From Rhizobium sp. 16-488-2b (GTDB taxonomy: Bacteria > Pseudomonadota > Alphaproteobacteria > Rhizobiales > Rhizobiaceae): DNA of 64,000 bases. The stretch's first letter is position 1, and each line of letters starts with the position of its first letter. This document shows positions 28,098 to 37,274 of this stretch, one piece after another. Under the pieces are notes generated by a model that ran no database searches, was not told where the DNA came from, and saw only the letters and a list, made by a program, of their open reading frames with translations. A program made the position numbers and the translations under genes. The DNA lies in contig NZ_JAGHMF010000004.1 of the NCBI RefSeq assembly GCF_017741815.1, forward strand, positions 124,001 to 188,000, in the 5' to 3' direction.

Positions 28098-29903
28098 ATG
28101 TCGTTGGCTGCCACCGTAGAGCCCGCCCTTATTCGTCGCTACACCAGCGATCAAATCATTACCCTCGCAAAACTCGTTATCGAAAACGCCTTCCAGCCGA
28201 TCGTCGAAGCCAGCACCGGTGTCGCCTTCGGCTATGAATCGCTGATGCGCGGCCAGGAGCGCCTCGGCTTCAATTCCCCGCTCGAAATTCTGGACGAGGC
28301 CCAGCGCGGCGATCAGCTGCTGCAGCTCGAGCAGATGGTGGCGAGCCGCGCGCTCGCCAAGTTCGCGTCGCTACCGAACTTCGCCACCGCGACGCTGTTC
28401 CTCAATCTCGATGTCCGCCTCATTCCGCATGGCGAGCAGCTGGTGGAAAACCTGCTGCAGCATCTGAAGCTCGCCAATATCCCGCCATCCTCGATCTGCT
28501 TCGAGTTCTCCGAGCGCTTCGACAACACCTCGGTTCCCGAATTCGCCGCGCTCGTCTCGCTGCTGCGCAAGCGCGGCTTCAAGCTGGCGATCGACGATTT
28601 CGGCGTCGGCCATGGCGAGATGAAGCTGCTCTGCGATCATCCGGTGGATTACCTGAAGATCGACCGCTATTTTATCGCCGATATCGATGGCAGCGCGCGC
28701 AAGCGCCACCTGTTGAAGAACATCGTGCACATCGCCCATGTGCTTGGCACCCGCGTCATTGCCGAGGGCATCGAGACCGAAGCCGAGTTCATCACCTGCC
28801 GCGAATATGGTGTGGACCTCGTGCAGGGCTGGTTCATCTCGCGCCCGACCACGCATGTCTCCGAGCTGGTGCCGTCTTTCCCGCATCTTCAGGAACTCGG
28901 CAAGAGCAAGCGCAACAACCAGTCGCTCGACGAAATCCTCATCCGCAAGCAGATCGAAGTGCTGCCGACGGTCTATGAGAACGCCACGATCGACAGCGTC
29001 TTCGAGGTCTTCCGCCGCCATCCGCAGAATGCCTTCTTCCCGGTTCTCAACGCCAATGGCGAGCCGCGCGGCATCCTGCATGAGCGCCACCTGAAGGAAT
29101 ACATCTACCACCCCTTCGGTCGCGATCTGCTGAAGAACAAGATGTATGAGCGCACCATCTCGCATTTTGTCGAAATGGCGCCGATCGTCGGGTTGGATTC
29201 CGATGCCGAGCAGCTGATGACGATCTTCGCCAACATGGAAGGCGCCAACTGTCTGCTGTTGACGGAAAACATGCGCTATGCCGGCGTCGTCTCGGCCGCC
29301 TCGCTCATCAAGGTGATGAACGAGAAGAAGCTCAAGACCGCGCAGGACCAGAACCCGCTGACCGGCATTCCCGGCAACCACGCCATCCGCGATTTCATGC
29401 GCGAGGCGAGCCGCGACAGCGACGAGACCCGCCACTTCTGCTATTGCGACTTCGACAACTTCAAGCCCTTCAACGATGCCTATGGCTTCCACCTCGGCGA
29501 CCACGCGATCTCGCTCTTCGCAGCCCTGATGCGGCGCTACTTCTTCGCCGAGCGCCACTTCCTCGGCCATGTCGGCGGCGATGATTTCTTCATCGGCGTG
29601 CAGGGCTGGACCAAGGAGGAGCTGACGGAAATCCTCGATCGTCTGATCGGTGATTTCCATGACGATGCCCAGGATCTCTATTCCGAGATCGACCGCGCCG
29701 CCGGCCGCATCCGCGGCCACGACCGCGCCGGCGTCGAAGCCTTCTTTCCGCTGATGCGCTGCTCGATCGGCGTTCTGGAGCTTCCCAAGGGTCTTGTCAT
29801 CGACGACATCAGCCGCGTCTCCGCCGCCATCGCCCATATCAAGGCATTGGCGAAGGAAAGCGCGGAAGGCCTGGTCTTCCATCGGCTGGGCGAGGCGAAT
29901 TGA
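28098..29903 (+). CDS. EAL - CBS - GGDEF (degenerate) cyclic-di-GMP protein
   Basis: A 601-residue cytoplasmic protein. An EAL-type phosphodiesterase domain comes first (about residues 30-260): the signature is YESLMRG instead of EAL, but the metal-binding AIDDFGVG and the AEGIET loop are kept. A CBS pair follows (about 275-400), then a GGDEF domain (about 420-590) whose active-site motif reads GGDDF. This EAL-CBS-GGDEF order matches the family sometimes annotated YkuI/FcsR-like. Phosphodiesterase activity is plausible and cyclase activity doubtful. The ATG at 28098 follows GGAG. Confidence 0.85.
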   Translation: MSLAATVEPALIRRYTSDQIITLAKLVIENAFQPIVEASTGVAFGYESLMRGQERLGFNSPLEILDEAQRGDQLLQLEQMVASRALAKFASLPNFATATLFLNLDVRLIPHGEQLVENLLQHLKLANIPPSSICFEFSERFDNTSVPEFAALVSLLRKRGFKLAIDDFGVGHGEMKLLCDHPVDYLKIDRYFIADIDGSARKRHLLKNIVHIAHVLGTRVIAEGIETEAEFITCREYGVDLVQGWFISRPTTHVSELVPSFPHLQELGKSKRNNQSLDEILIRKQIEVLPTVYENATIDSVFEVFRRHPQNAFFPVLNANGEPRGILHERHLKEYIYHPFGRDLLKNKMYERTISHFVEMAPIVGLDSDAEQLMTIFANMEGANCLLLTENMRYAGVVSAASLIKVMNEKKLKTAQDQNPLTGIPGNHAIRDFMREASRDSDETRHFCYCDFDNFKPFNDAYGFHLGDHAISLFAALMRRYFFAERHFLGHVGGDDFFIGVQGWTKEELTEILDRLIGDFHDDAQDLYSEIDRAAGRIRGHDRAGVEAFFPLMRCSIGVLELPKGLVIDDISRVSAAIAHIKALAKESAEGLVFHRLGEAN

Positions 29904-29978
29904 CGCTCCGGCGTTTCCGCCCTTCTCAACGCCGCGTTGCTGAACTATCTCACTGCTATCCGAATGAGGAGACCGGTG

Positions 29979-30974
29979 ATGTCTTTGCCTGCGCTTATGC
30001 GTTTTGTCGATTTGCCCCGCTTCGGCGCCCCTGACGTGATGACCATTTCGAGCGGGCCGTTGCCCGTGGCGGGCGAGGGGCAGATCCTCGTGCGCACCCA
30101 GGCGATCGGCGTCAACCGCCCCGATGTCGCGCAGCGCCAGGGAACCTATCCGCCGCCGAAGGATGCAAGCCCGATCCTCGGCCTTGAAATCGCGGGTGAA
30201 GTGGTAGCGATCGGCCCCGGCGTCAGCGGCTATGCTGTCGGCGACAAGGTCTGCGGCCTCACCAACGGCGGCGCCTATGCCGAGTATTGCCTCATTCCCT
30301 CGGGCCAGGCACTGCGCTTCCCAAAAGGCTACGATGCCGTCCAGGCGGCGGCACTTCCTGAAAACTACTTCACGGTCTGGGCCAACATGTTCCAGATGGC
30401 GGGGCTGACCGAGGGGGAGAAGGTGCTCATCCACGGCGGCACGAGCGGCATCGGCACCACCGCGATCCAGCTTGCCCGCGCCTTCGGCGCCGAGGTCTAC
30501 GCGACTGCGGGTTCGCAGGAAAAATGCGACGCCTGCGTCAAGCTCGGGGCGAAGCGCGCCATCAACTACAAGACCGAGGATTTCGCCGAGGTGATCAAGG
30601 CCGAGACCGGCCAGGGCGTCGACATGATCCTCGATATGATCGGCGCCGCCTATTTCGAAAAGAACCTTGCCTCGCTGGCGAAGGACGGCTGCCTCTCGAT
30701 CATCGCCTTCCTCGGTGGCGCGGTTGCCGAAACGGCCAACCTCGCGCCGATCATGGTCAAGCGGCTGACGGTGACGGGCTCGACGCTGCGCCCGCGCACG
30801 CCGGAAGAAAAGCGCGCCATCCGCGACGATCTCCTGTCGCAGGTCTGGCCGCTGCTCGACGAGGGCAAGCTTGCCCCCGTGATCCACAAGACCTTCGCTT
30901 TCGAGGATGTCGTCGAAGCCCACAAGCTGATGGAATCGAGCAGCCATATCGGCAAGATCATGCTACGCGTCTGA
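29979..30974 (+). CDS. NAD(P)H-quinone oxidoreductase, zinc-independent MDR family
   Basis: A 331-residue medium-chain dehydrogenase/reductase of the PIG3/quinone oxidoreductase branch. The GroES-like domain begins at about residue 15 ([16 protein letters not shown]). The nucleotide-binding motif is [15 protein letters not shown] near 150, and the C-terminus [24 protein letters not shown] is typical. Zinc-ligand Cys/His sets are absent. GAGGAGA precedes the ATG at 29979. It is convergent with the MFS gene, 3 bases apart. Confidence 0.9.
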   Translation: MSLPALMRFVDLPRFGAPDVMTISSGPLPVAGEGQILVRTQAIGVNRPDVAQRQGTYPPPKDASPILGLEIAGEVVAIGPGVSGYAVGDKVCGLTNGGAYAEYCLIPSGQALRFPKGYDAVQAAALPENYFTVWANMFQMAGLTEGEKVLIHGGTSGIGTTAIQLARAFGAEVYATAGSQEKCDACVKLGAKRAINYKTEDFAEVIKAETGQGVDMILDMIGAAYFEKNLASLAKDGCLSIIAFLGGAVAETANLAPIMVKRLTVTGSTLRPRTPEEKRAIRDDLLSQVWPLLDEGKLAPVIHKTFAFEDVVEAHKLMESSSHIGKIMLRV

Positions 30975-30977
30975 CGA

Positions 30978-32423
30978 TCACGCCGTTGCCGTCGCTTGCG
31001 TCTCGTTGCCGGACTTCTGGATCGACAGCGAGATCAGGATCGTCACGATCCCCGGCAGCGCCATCAGCACGAACAGCCAATGCGCCGCGGATATGCCGCC
31101 GGCAACGCCGCCTGGCGCAAGCAGGCCGGTGCTGTTGACGATGACGCCCGCGAAGGCTGCCCCGAATGCGCTTCCGAGCGATTGCACGGTGGTGATCGCC
31201 GCCGAGGCCTTGTCCTGCTCCGATGTCGCGACGAGGCGCAGCACCTTGGTCACCAGATGCGCCCAGCCGAGCCCGACCCCGAACCCCATGAGGAACATGA
31301 AGACGACGGCCGGCGCGAGCAACGCGATGTTGCCTGCCTGATTGTCGCGTGCCAGGAAGATCGCCAGCGCCGCGACCGCAACCGTCTCGATCACGCAGCC
31401 GATAACGATCGCGCGGCCGGCGCGGCGGCCGGAGAACGAGGCGCTGAGAAACGCTGCCACCGTCCAGCCGAGCGCGACGAGCGCCGTGAGGTATCCCGAT
31501 TCCAGCGGGCTGACATTGTGCAGGGATTGCAGGAAATAGGGGATGTAGATGTCGCTGGTCAGCACCAGGATCAGCAGAAACATCATCAGGTAGACGCGGG
31601 AAATCGGCATGCTGAGGGCCACGGCGCCTGTCGGCAGCAGGCGGTTCTCGCTTCGCCGCTCAATGCCGAGCATGGCGACCACGGCGATGAGCGATGCCGC
31701 GACCAGCAGCGCTTTCGATTGCGTCGCCTCGATCGTGCCGGCGATGCTGACCAGAAGCACGGCAGTCAGGAGCAGCGCGATCTGCGTGATCGGCGTGCGC
31801 CCGGGAGCCCGGTCGTCATGCGCCGACGGCAGCAGCACGGGCGCAAGGATAGCCATGAGCACGCTCACGGGAACAAGCAGCATGAAGGCGTGGCGCCACG
31901 TGCTGCCATCGGAGAACAGCCCGCCGAGGCTTGGGCCGAGCAGCGTCGCCACGCCCCAGATCGCCGCATAGAGCGTCGAGGCCTTGCGCCACAGGTGCTC
32001 GGGATAGGCAAAGCGGATGAATGCATAGGCAAGCCCGCCCAGCGCGCCGGCTCCAAATCCCTGCACCGCGCGTCCGGCCAGGATCACCTGCATCGAGGGC
32101 GCCAGCGCGCAGATCAGGCTGCCGGCCGCAAACATCAGCGCGCCGGCCACGTAGACCGTGCGCAGGCCGATGCCGCGCGGCCGCATGGCGACGAAGATCG
32201 ATCCGAGCACGGCAGCCGCGACGAACAGCGTGGTGACCCAGGAGAGCAGTTCCAGCCCGCCGATATCGCGCACGATCGATGGCGCGATGGTCGCCATGAT
32301 ATAGGCCTCGACCGCATAGAGCGTCACGCCGCCGCCGAGCATCAGCGTGGCTGCCAAAACCGGTCTGGAAAAGAGTTGGAAGACGGAGGAGCGCTCCGTC
32401 GCGACGTCGTCGATGCTGCTCAT
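30978..32423 (-). CDS. MFS multidrug-type transporter
   Basis: A 481-residue membrane protein with about 14 hydrophobic segments, of the DHA2-like drug:H+ antiporter type. The motif-C-like stretch is AGRAVQGFGAGALGGLAYAFIRFAYP near residue 120; WGVATLLGPSLGGLF follows. It is transcribed divergently from a SufR-like regulator with a 118-base intergenic region containing direct repeats, so that regulator probably controls it. The substrate is unknown. Confidence 0.88.
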   Translation of the reverse strand: MSSIDDVATERSSVFQLFSRPVLAATLMLGGGVTLYAVEAYIMATIAPSIVRDIGGLELLSWVTTLFVAAAVLGSIFVAMRPRGIGLRTVYVAGALMFAAGSLICALAPSMQVILAGRAVQGFGAGALGGLAYAFIRFAYPEHLWRKASTLYAAIWGVATLLGPSLGGLFSDGSTWRHAFMLLVPVSVLMAILAPVLLPSAHDDRAPGRTPITQIALLLTAVLLVSIAGTIEATQSKALLVAASLIAVVAMLGIERRSENRLLPTGAVALSMPISRVYLMMFLLILVLTSDIYIPYFLQSLHNVSPLESGYLTALVALGWTVAAFLSASFSGRRAGRAIVIGCVIETVAVAALAIFLARDNQAGNIALLAPAVVFMFLMGFGVGLGWAHLVTKVLRLVATSEQDKASAAITTVQSLGSAFGAAFAGVIVNSTGLLAPGGVAGGISAAHWLFVLMALPGIVTILISLSIQKSGNETQATATA

Positions 32424-32478
32424 GCGGAATGCCTTGAATGTTTCCTGGAAAGCTTTTGGGAAGTTTTTTACAAGTTAT

Positions 32479-32532
32479 AGCTTGGAAAAAATACACAGCC
32501 GCGCTATTAAAGCAAGAACAAGCTTGGAAAAA
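32479..32532. promoter_or_regulatory. Direct repeats between MFS gene and SufR-like regulator
   Basis: AGCTTGGAAAAA occurs at 32479-32490 and again at 32521-32532, each preceded by CAAG. The copies are 42 bp apart, four helical turns, so both would face the same side of the DNA. They sit in the divergent promoter region and are candidate regulator sites. Confidence 0.45.
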
Positions 32533-32541
32533 TATCAGCCT

Positions 32542-33162
32542 ATGCGACAATCATCAGCCAACCGTATCCTGATGCTGCTCAAGACCGAAGGGCCGCAACT
32601 CCTATCGGCCATAGGCGAGGCGCTGTCCATCTCCGGCGAGGCCGCCCGCCAGCAGTTGGCGAAGATGGCCGAGGAGGGACTGGTCGAGCCCGTGTCCGAG
32701 CCCGCGCCGGGCAGGGGCCGCCCCCGTCAGCTCTGGCACCTGACGCAATCAGGCAACGCCCGCTTCCCCGACCGCCATGCCGAACTGACCGCGACGCTTC
32801 TCGCAACCATGGTGGAGAGCCTCGGCCCCCAGGCGCTCGACACCGTCATCGCCGCCCGCGAGACTGAGACGCTGGCGCGCTACCGCAGCGAGATCACCGC
32901 CAAGGATCTCCCCACCCGCGTCCGCCAGCTCGCCGGCATCCGCACCGAAGAAGGCTACATGGCCGACAGCTGGCAGGAAGAGGATGGCTCGCTGCTCCTG
33001 ATCGAAAACCACTGCCCCATCTGCGCCGCCGCCACCGCCTGCGCCGGCTTCTGCCGCTCCGAACTCGAAACCTTCCGCAGCATCCTCGGCGCGGACGTCG
33101 AGCGCGAGGAACACATACTCCACGGCGCGCGGCGTTGTGCGTATCGGATTAGTGCGGGGTAG
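32542..33162 (+). CDS. SufR-like winged-helix regulator with Cys-rich C-terminus
   Basis: A 206-residue regulator. The N-terminal winged helix is at residues 5-70 (NRILMLLKTEGPQLLSAIGEALSISGEAARQQLAKM). The C-terminal domain has C158, C161, C167, C171 and C199 in HCPICAAATACAGFC and RRCAY, the pattern seen in SufR-type Fe-S sensing regulators. The neighbour is a divergent exporter rather than suf genes, so the regulon differs. The ATG at 32542 is where the family starts. Fe-S binding is inferred from the Cys pattern. Confidence 0.82.
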   Translation: MRQSSANRILMLLKTEGPQLLSAIGEALSISGEAARQQLAKMAEEGLVEPVSEPAPGRGRPRQLWHLTQSGNARFPDRHAELTATLLATMVESLGPQALDTVIAARETETLARYRSEITAKDLPTRVRQLAGIRTEEGYMADSWQEEDGSLLLIENHCPICAAATACAGFCRSELETFRSILGADVEREEHILHGARRCAYRISAG

Positions 33163-33166
33163 CCCG

Positions 33167-33904
33167 CTAAAGCCCGATCCGCCCGATCGCCGGGATCTTC
33201 ACTCCGGGATTGGCGACGTCTATGCCGGCGACCAGGCCCATGAAGTGCACTTCGAAGCCGCTGCGCTGGCCGGCGGCGATGCCGATCAGGCCGTAGAGCG
33301 TCGCATGCATGTCGCGCCCGTCGGCATCGATCGCAAACATCCGCCCGTCGCTGAGGTAGTCGCGCCCGACCGCATCGGGCGGCAGCACCGCGTCGAGATC
33401 GGGCACCGTGCGCAGCACATGCGCGACGAAGCTGTTGGAATTCGGGCCCGGATAGATCCGGTAGTCGCCGACGCCGGCATAGGGATAGGACTGGATCGCC
33501 GCCTCGACGGCGGGGATGAGCCTCTGGGCCTCGTCGCCCGAGATTTCCTTCACGATATGAGGTCTGTTGGAATACCAGTAGGCGTCCGCGACATAGTTGT
33601 TGCGGCGGATCGGCGAGCCCCAGCCGACCTTGTCGTAGCGATTGTAGGTCGCGTCGCCCTTGGCCTTCGTGACGATCCACGAGTGGCTGGCGACCGCGCC
33701 CTTCAGCCCGCCGGTGCTTGCCGACATGATGTAGATCTTGGCGTCGCCGCTGGCATCGGCCTTCGGCAGCACGCCCGATGTGCCCCATTCGGCCTCCCGC
33801 CACGAGTTCGGATGATTTTGCAGGGACCACCACCCGGCCGACGCCAGGGCCGGCAGCAGATAGACGACGAGGATGAGAAGAAGGAGCCGTTTGAGATGAC
33901 GCAT
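33167..33904 (-). CDS. DUF3750 family protein, membrane-anchored
   Basis: A 245-residue protein with one N-terminal hydrophobic helix (RLLLLILVVYLLPALASA), probably an uncleaved anchor or signal, and an exported domain. Family-like segments include STGGLKGAVASHSWIVTK, RYDKVGWGSP and YPGPNSNSFVAHVLR; the Cys-free pattern with conserved His and Asn resembles NlpC/P60-like or DUF3750 annotations. The enzymatic role is unknown. Its stop is 4 bases from that of the regulator gene. Confidence 0.8.
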   Translation of the reverse strand: MRHLKRLLLLILVVYLLPALASAGWWSLQNHPNSWREAEWGTSGVLPKADASGDAKIYIMSASTGGLKGAVASHSWIVTKAKGDATYNRYDKVGWGSPIRRNNYVADAYWYSNRPHIVKEISGDEAQRLIPAVEAAIQSYPYAGVGDYRIYPGPNSNSFVAHVLRTVPDLDAVLPPDAVGRDYLSDGRMFAIDADGRDMHATLYGLIGIAAGQRSGFEVHFMGLVAGIDVANPGVKIPAIGRIGL

Positions 33905-34059
33905 GAAACGCCGGGGACCTTTGCTGACGTGCGGTTGCGGCCAAGGATGTGACGAGCAAGATGGCGCAATTGCGCCGCTCTTTTTCAACATGAACCCGAT
34001 TGCTTTATCGCGCCCATCATTTATGCGTGACAGCCTGTTCAGAATATCAGGATAAGCCC

Positions 34060-35067
34060 ATGACCAATCCCGTCACCGTTGAAGTCACCCGCGGCGCGCG
34101 CGTCGAAAGCCGGCATCGCGGCGCCGTCATCGCGGTCGATGGCGATGGCGAGGTCGTCTTCTCGCTGGGTGATGTCGAGGCGCCCACCTTTCCGCGTTCG
34201 GCCTGCAAGGCGATGCAGGCGCTGCCGCTGGTCGAAAGCGGCGCTGCCGATGCCTACGGTTTCGGCGACAAGGAGCTGGCGCTCGCCTGCTCCTCGCATA
34301 ATGGCGAGGACGAGCATGTTGCGGTCGCAGCCTCTATGCTGGCGCGCGCCGGCCGCGATGTCGAAACGCTCGAATGCGGCGGCCACTGGTCGTCGAGCCA
34401 GAAGGTGCTGATCCACCAGGCCCGCACGATGGAGAAGCCGACGGCGCTGCACAACAATTGCTCCGGCAAGCATTCCGGCTTCGTCTGCACCTGTGTCCAC
34501 CAGGGCGTCGATCCCAAGGGCTATGTCGGCTACGACCACCCGCTGCAGCGCGAAATCCGCGCCACCATGGAAAGCCTGACCGGCGCCGTGCTCGGCCATG
34601 ACAATTGCGGCACCGACGGCTGCTCGATCCCGACTTACGCCGTGCCGCTGAAGGGGCTGGCGCATGGCTTCGCCAAGATGGCGACCGGCAACGGCCTCGA
34701 GCCATTGCGCGCCAAAGCCTCGCGCCGGCTGTTTGATGCCTGCATGGCCGAGCCCTTCTATGTCGCCGGCACCGGCCGCTTCTGCACGAAGCTTATGCAG
34801 TTGGAGCCCGGCCGCATCTTCGCGAAGACCGGGGCCGAGGGCGTCTTCTGCGCCGCCATTCCCGATCAGGGCATCTCGATCGCCGTTAAATGCGACGACG
34901 GTCATGCCCGCGCCGCCGAAAGCATGGTTGCCGCGGCACTCGCCCGCTTCTTCGACAAGGATAGCGCCATCGGCGTCGGTCTGGCCGATCTCGCGACTTC
35001 AAGCATGCACAACTGGAATGGTATTCACGTCGGCGACATTCGCGCGGCGGCGGTACTCTCTGATTAA
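34060..35067 (+). CDS. L-asparaginase, Rhizobium etli type (class 3)
   Basis: A 335-residue cytoplasmic enzyme hydrolysing asparagine to aspartate and ammonia. It belongs to the Asparaginase_II (pfam06089) family, unrelated to E. coli asparaginases. Family motifs: FPRSACKAMQALPL near residue 45, with the Ser-x-x-Lys pair S47/K50; CSSHNGEDEHV near 77; and NNCSGKHSGF at 132-141, carrying the Cys and Lys associated with the metal site in the R. etli structures. GTDGCSIPT follows near 185. AGGAT precedes the ATG at 34060. No asparagine transporter is adjacent. Confidence 0.92.
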   Translation: MTNPVTVEVTRGARVESRHRGAVIAVDGDGEVVFSLGDVEAPTFPRSACKAMQALPLVESGAADAYGFGDKELALACSSHNGEDEHVAVAASMLARAGRDVETLECGGHWSSSQKVLIHQARTMEKPTALHNNCSGKHSGFVCTCVHQGVDPKGYVGYDHPLQREIRATMESLTGAVLGHDNCGTDGCSIPTYAVPLKGLAHGFAKMATGNGLEPLRAKASRRLFDACMAEPFYVAGTGRFCTKLMQLEPGRIFAKTGAEGVFCAAIPDQGISIAVKCDDGHARAAESMVAAALARFFDKDSAIGVGLADLATSSMHNWNGIHVGDIRAAAVLSD

Positions 35068-35207
35068 AGCGTGCCGGAACGATACATTCTGAATATCAAA
35101 GATAGCCAATTCTAATATATGCGAAACTGAACCGGATGACGGCGCGTGCGCTTTTATCCGGTTAAGCTACTCTTGGCGCAGTACATCGATTGCCATGAGG
35201 GCAGGAT

Positions 35208-35957
35208 ATGTTTGCAGGCCGCTATCTCTGGTGGATGCTGATCGCTCTGGCGGTCTTCCTGTTCTTTGCCATGAGCTTCGATTACGTCACTTGGGCAACG
35301 GTCGCGACATCGAGCTGCGCAAGGGTCGCCGGCTCCTGCGGCCCGCTGATCCTCATGATGACCGGCACGATCAAGCCGGTCGGCTATTACATCGCCGGCG
35401 GCATCATCCTCGTCGTCACCTTTGCCCGCATCCACCACATCGGCATGAACTGGCTCTGGTGCCTCTTCGTGCTCGTCCTCTTCAGTGCCTCGGCGCCTTT
35501 TCCGCTTCTGCTCGCCAATGTCTGGACCGGCCAGTTGAACTCGGAAATGGTCATGCAGAGCCTGCCGGTGGCCTTCCCCTTCCTCGTGGTGTTCTGCACC
35601 TATATCGGCTGGTCGTTCGAGGATGGAGGGGGCAGGCCGCTCGGCCCCTGGCGCTGGCTGCGCGTCGCGATCCGGCTATCGGCCCTGTATGGCGCCATGA
35701 TTGGATTCGCGCAGACACCCACCTTCGCGTGGATGCCGGGCCGGCTGCTCGACATGCCCGCGCTCTCGGTGCTGCTGGCCACCTGGCAGCCGAAGCTGGA
35801 GATGGCACTCACGCTTGGCGCATTGGATGATAGGCTGGCCTATCTGGCCCTTGCCGTCTTCTCTGCAGCACTCGCGGCCAGCCTGTTCGGCCCGCACCTC
35901 GCAGACCTCCGTGCCCGCCTGATGACGCCCTTCATGCTGAAAGGATCGCGCCGTTAA
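35208..35957 (+). CDS. Membrane protein, function unknown
   Basis: A 249-residue protein with about six hydrophobic segments (for example WWMLIALAVFLFFAMSF, YYIAGGIILVVTFA, LFVLVLFSASAPFPLLL, AFPFLVVFCTYIGW) and a basic cytoplasmic tail. No family was recognised. The 3' end overlaps that of the convergent DeoR gene by 26 bases. The preceding 140 bases hold no gene. Confidence 0.72.
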   Translation: MFAGRYLWWMLIALAVFLFFAMSFDYVTWATVATSSCARVAGSCGPLILMMTGTIKPVGYYIAGGIILVVTFARIHHIGMNWLWCLFVLVLFSASAPFPLLLANVWTGQLNSEMVMQSLPVAFPFLVVFCTYIGWSFEDGGGRPLGPWRWLRVAIRLSALYGAMIGFAQTPTFAWMPGRLLDMPALSVLLATWQPKLEMALTLGALDDRLAYLALAVFSAALAASLFGPHLADLRARLMTPFMLKGSRR

Positions 35958-36687
35958 GGCTGCGATAGGGCGCAAGCTGCGCGTCGTCGATATCGTCAGG
36001 CACGATCAATCCCGAAACCGAAGCAACCGGCAGCACCTCGCAGGCGGAGGCGCAGTCGAGCTTGTCCGCCGTCAGCGGCACGTGGGTCTCGATCGCGCAG
36101 CCGGCGATATGCCGCTTGATCGCGGCCTCCTCGAAATCCCCCGTCGACAGCCCATGCACGGGATGCGCGGCCGTCACCCCGAGGAAGAACAGGTCCGGCC
36201 GCAGCTGCGATATCGCGGCCATCGCGATGGCGCCGACAGCCACCATCGAATGCTTGTAGAGCTTGCCGCCGATCAGGATCACTTCGGCGCTCGGATGATG
36301 CTCGAGCTCGGCGGCGATCGTCGGGCTGTGAGTAACGATGGTGACCGCAAGCCCGCGCGGCAGTTGCCGGGCGATCTCCGCCGTGGTCGTGCCGCCGTCG
36401 AGAAACACCATCTGGCCCGGCTTGATCAGCCCGATCGCTTTTGCTGCAAGCCGCTGCTTGGCGTCCCGCGACACATCCTTGCGGGTCGTAAAATCGGGCA
36501 GCTCCGGCGAAAGCGGCATCGCGCCGCCGTGCACGCGCTTCAAGAGCCCCTCGGCCGCCATCTCGCGAAGGTCGCGACGGATCGTGTCTTCAGACACCGA
36601 TAGGTCCTCTGCCACCCGCTTGGCAATCACCTGGCCGTCGCGGCGCAGCAGGTCGAGGATCAGTGTCTTGCGTTGGGAGGTCAGCAT
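35932..36687 (-). CDS. DeoR-family transcriptional regulator
   Basis: A 251-residue repressor. The N-terminal DeoR helix-turn-helix is at residues 1-55 (TSQRKTLILDLLRRDGQVIAKRVAEDLSVSEDTIRRDL). The sugar-phosphate-sensing domain contains FLDGGTTTAEIARQL and the C-terminal GVTAAHPVHGLSTGDFEEAAIKR. The start at 36687 aligns with the family; a frame 18 codons longer exists. No obvious sugar genes are adjacent, so the regulon is unknown. Confidence 0.9.
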   Translation of the reverse strand: MLTSQRKTLILDLLRRDGQVIAKRVAEDLSVSEDTIRRDLREMAAEGLLKRVHGGAMPLSPELPDFTTRKDVSRDAKQRLAAKAIGLIKPGQMVFLDGGTTTAEIARQLPRGLAVTIVTHSPTIAAELEHHPSAEVILIGGKLYKHSMVAVGAIAMAAISQLRPDLFFLGVTAAHPVHGLSTGDFEEAAIKRHIAGCAIETHVPLTADKLDCASACEVLPVASVSGLIVPDDIDDAQLAPYRSLNGAILSA

Positions 36688-36693
36688 AAGGCT

Positions 36694-36780
36694 CACGAAG
36701 TTGAATGAATTTTCCTGAGTTTGCACGAAATGATTCGACAATCAAGAAATATCATGCATTTTCACGCAATCCCGTGCATG
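36694..36780. promoter_or_regulatory. Repeated CACGAA motifs upstream of the DeoR gene
   Basis: CACGAA occurs at 36694-36699 and 36724-36729, with a related CACGCAA at 36763-36769. CATGCA (36753-36758) and TGCATG (36775-36780) form an inverted repeat. DeoR regulators bind such repeated short motifs; assignment to this regulator is inference. Confidence 0.3.
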
Positions 36781-36805
36781 AAGCCGGGAGTTGAGGAGAA
36801 GAGAC

Positions 36806-37171
36806 ATGTTGATCTTGATTGCAGGCCCCTATCGTTCGGGAACCGGTGACGATCCGGCGAAGATGGCGGCCAACCTGCAGCGGCTGGAAGCGCCGTCGCA
36901 CGCTTTGTTCGAAGCCGGCCATGTGCCGATGATCGGCGAATGGGTCGCCCTGCCGGTCTGGCATGCCGCCGGCGGCAAAAGCGTGGGCGATGATCTCTAC
37001 GAGCGCATATTCCACCCGGTCGCGGGCCGCCTGCTGCAACTGTGCGAAGGCGTGCTGCGGCTGGAAGGGGAATCCAAGGGTGCCGACAACGATGTCCGCA
37101 TCGCAAGAGAGCGCGGCATTCCCGTCTGGTACAAATTGGAAGACGTGCCGGGCTGCGCCAAGGCCGCTTGA
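36806..37171 (+). CDS. DUF4406 nucleoside-deoxyribosyltransferase-like protein
   Basis: A 121-residue Rossmann-like protein. The N-terminal LILIAGPYRSGTGDDP loop and GHVPMIGEWVALPVW match the DUF4406 / nucleoside 2-deoxyribosyltransferase-like superfamily. The C-terminus ADNDVRIARERGIPVWYKLEDVP fits the last helix and strand. GAGGAGAAGAG lies before the ATG at 36806. It is divergent from the DeoR gene and may be one of its targets, which is inference. Confidence 0.78.
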   Translation: MLILIAGPYRSGTGDDPAKMAANLQRLEAPSHALFEAGHVPMIGEWVALPVWHAAGGKSVGDDLYERIFHPVAGRLLQLCEGVLRLEGESKGADNDVRIARERGIPVWYKLEDVPGCAKAA

Positions 37172-37274
37172 AGCTACGTCAGAGACAAATCGGGGAGGCC
37201 GCGCATGCGGTCTCTCTTTCTCGCTCGCAATCCCCCGCGCGCGCTCTATGCTCTCCTGAAAAACAGGAGTCGTC

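Noticed and set aside
28371..30947. An 858-codon open frame on the minus strand
   Set aside because: It runs antisense across two well-defined genes (EAL-GGDEF and quinone oxidoreductase) and has no recognisable domain.
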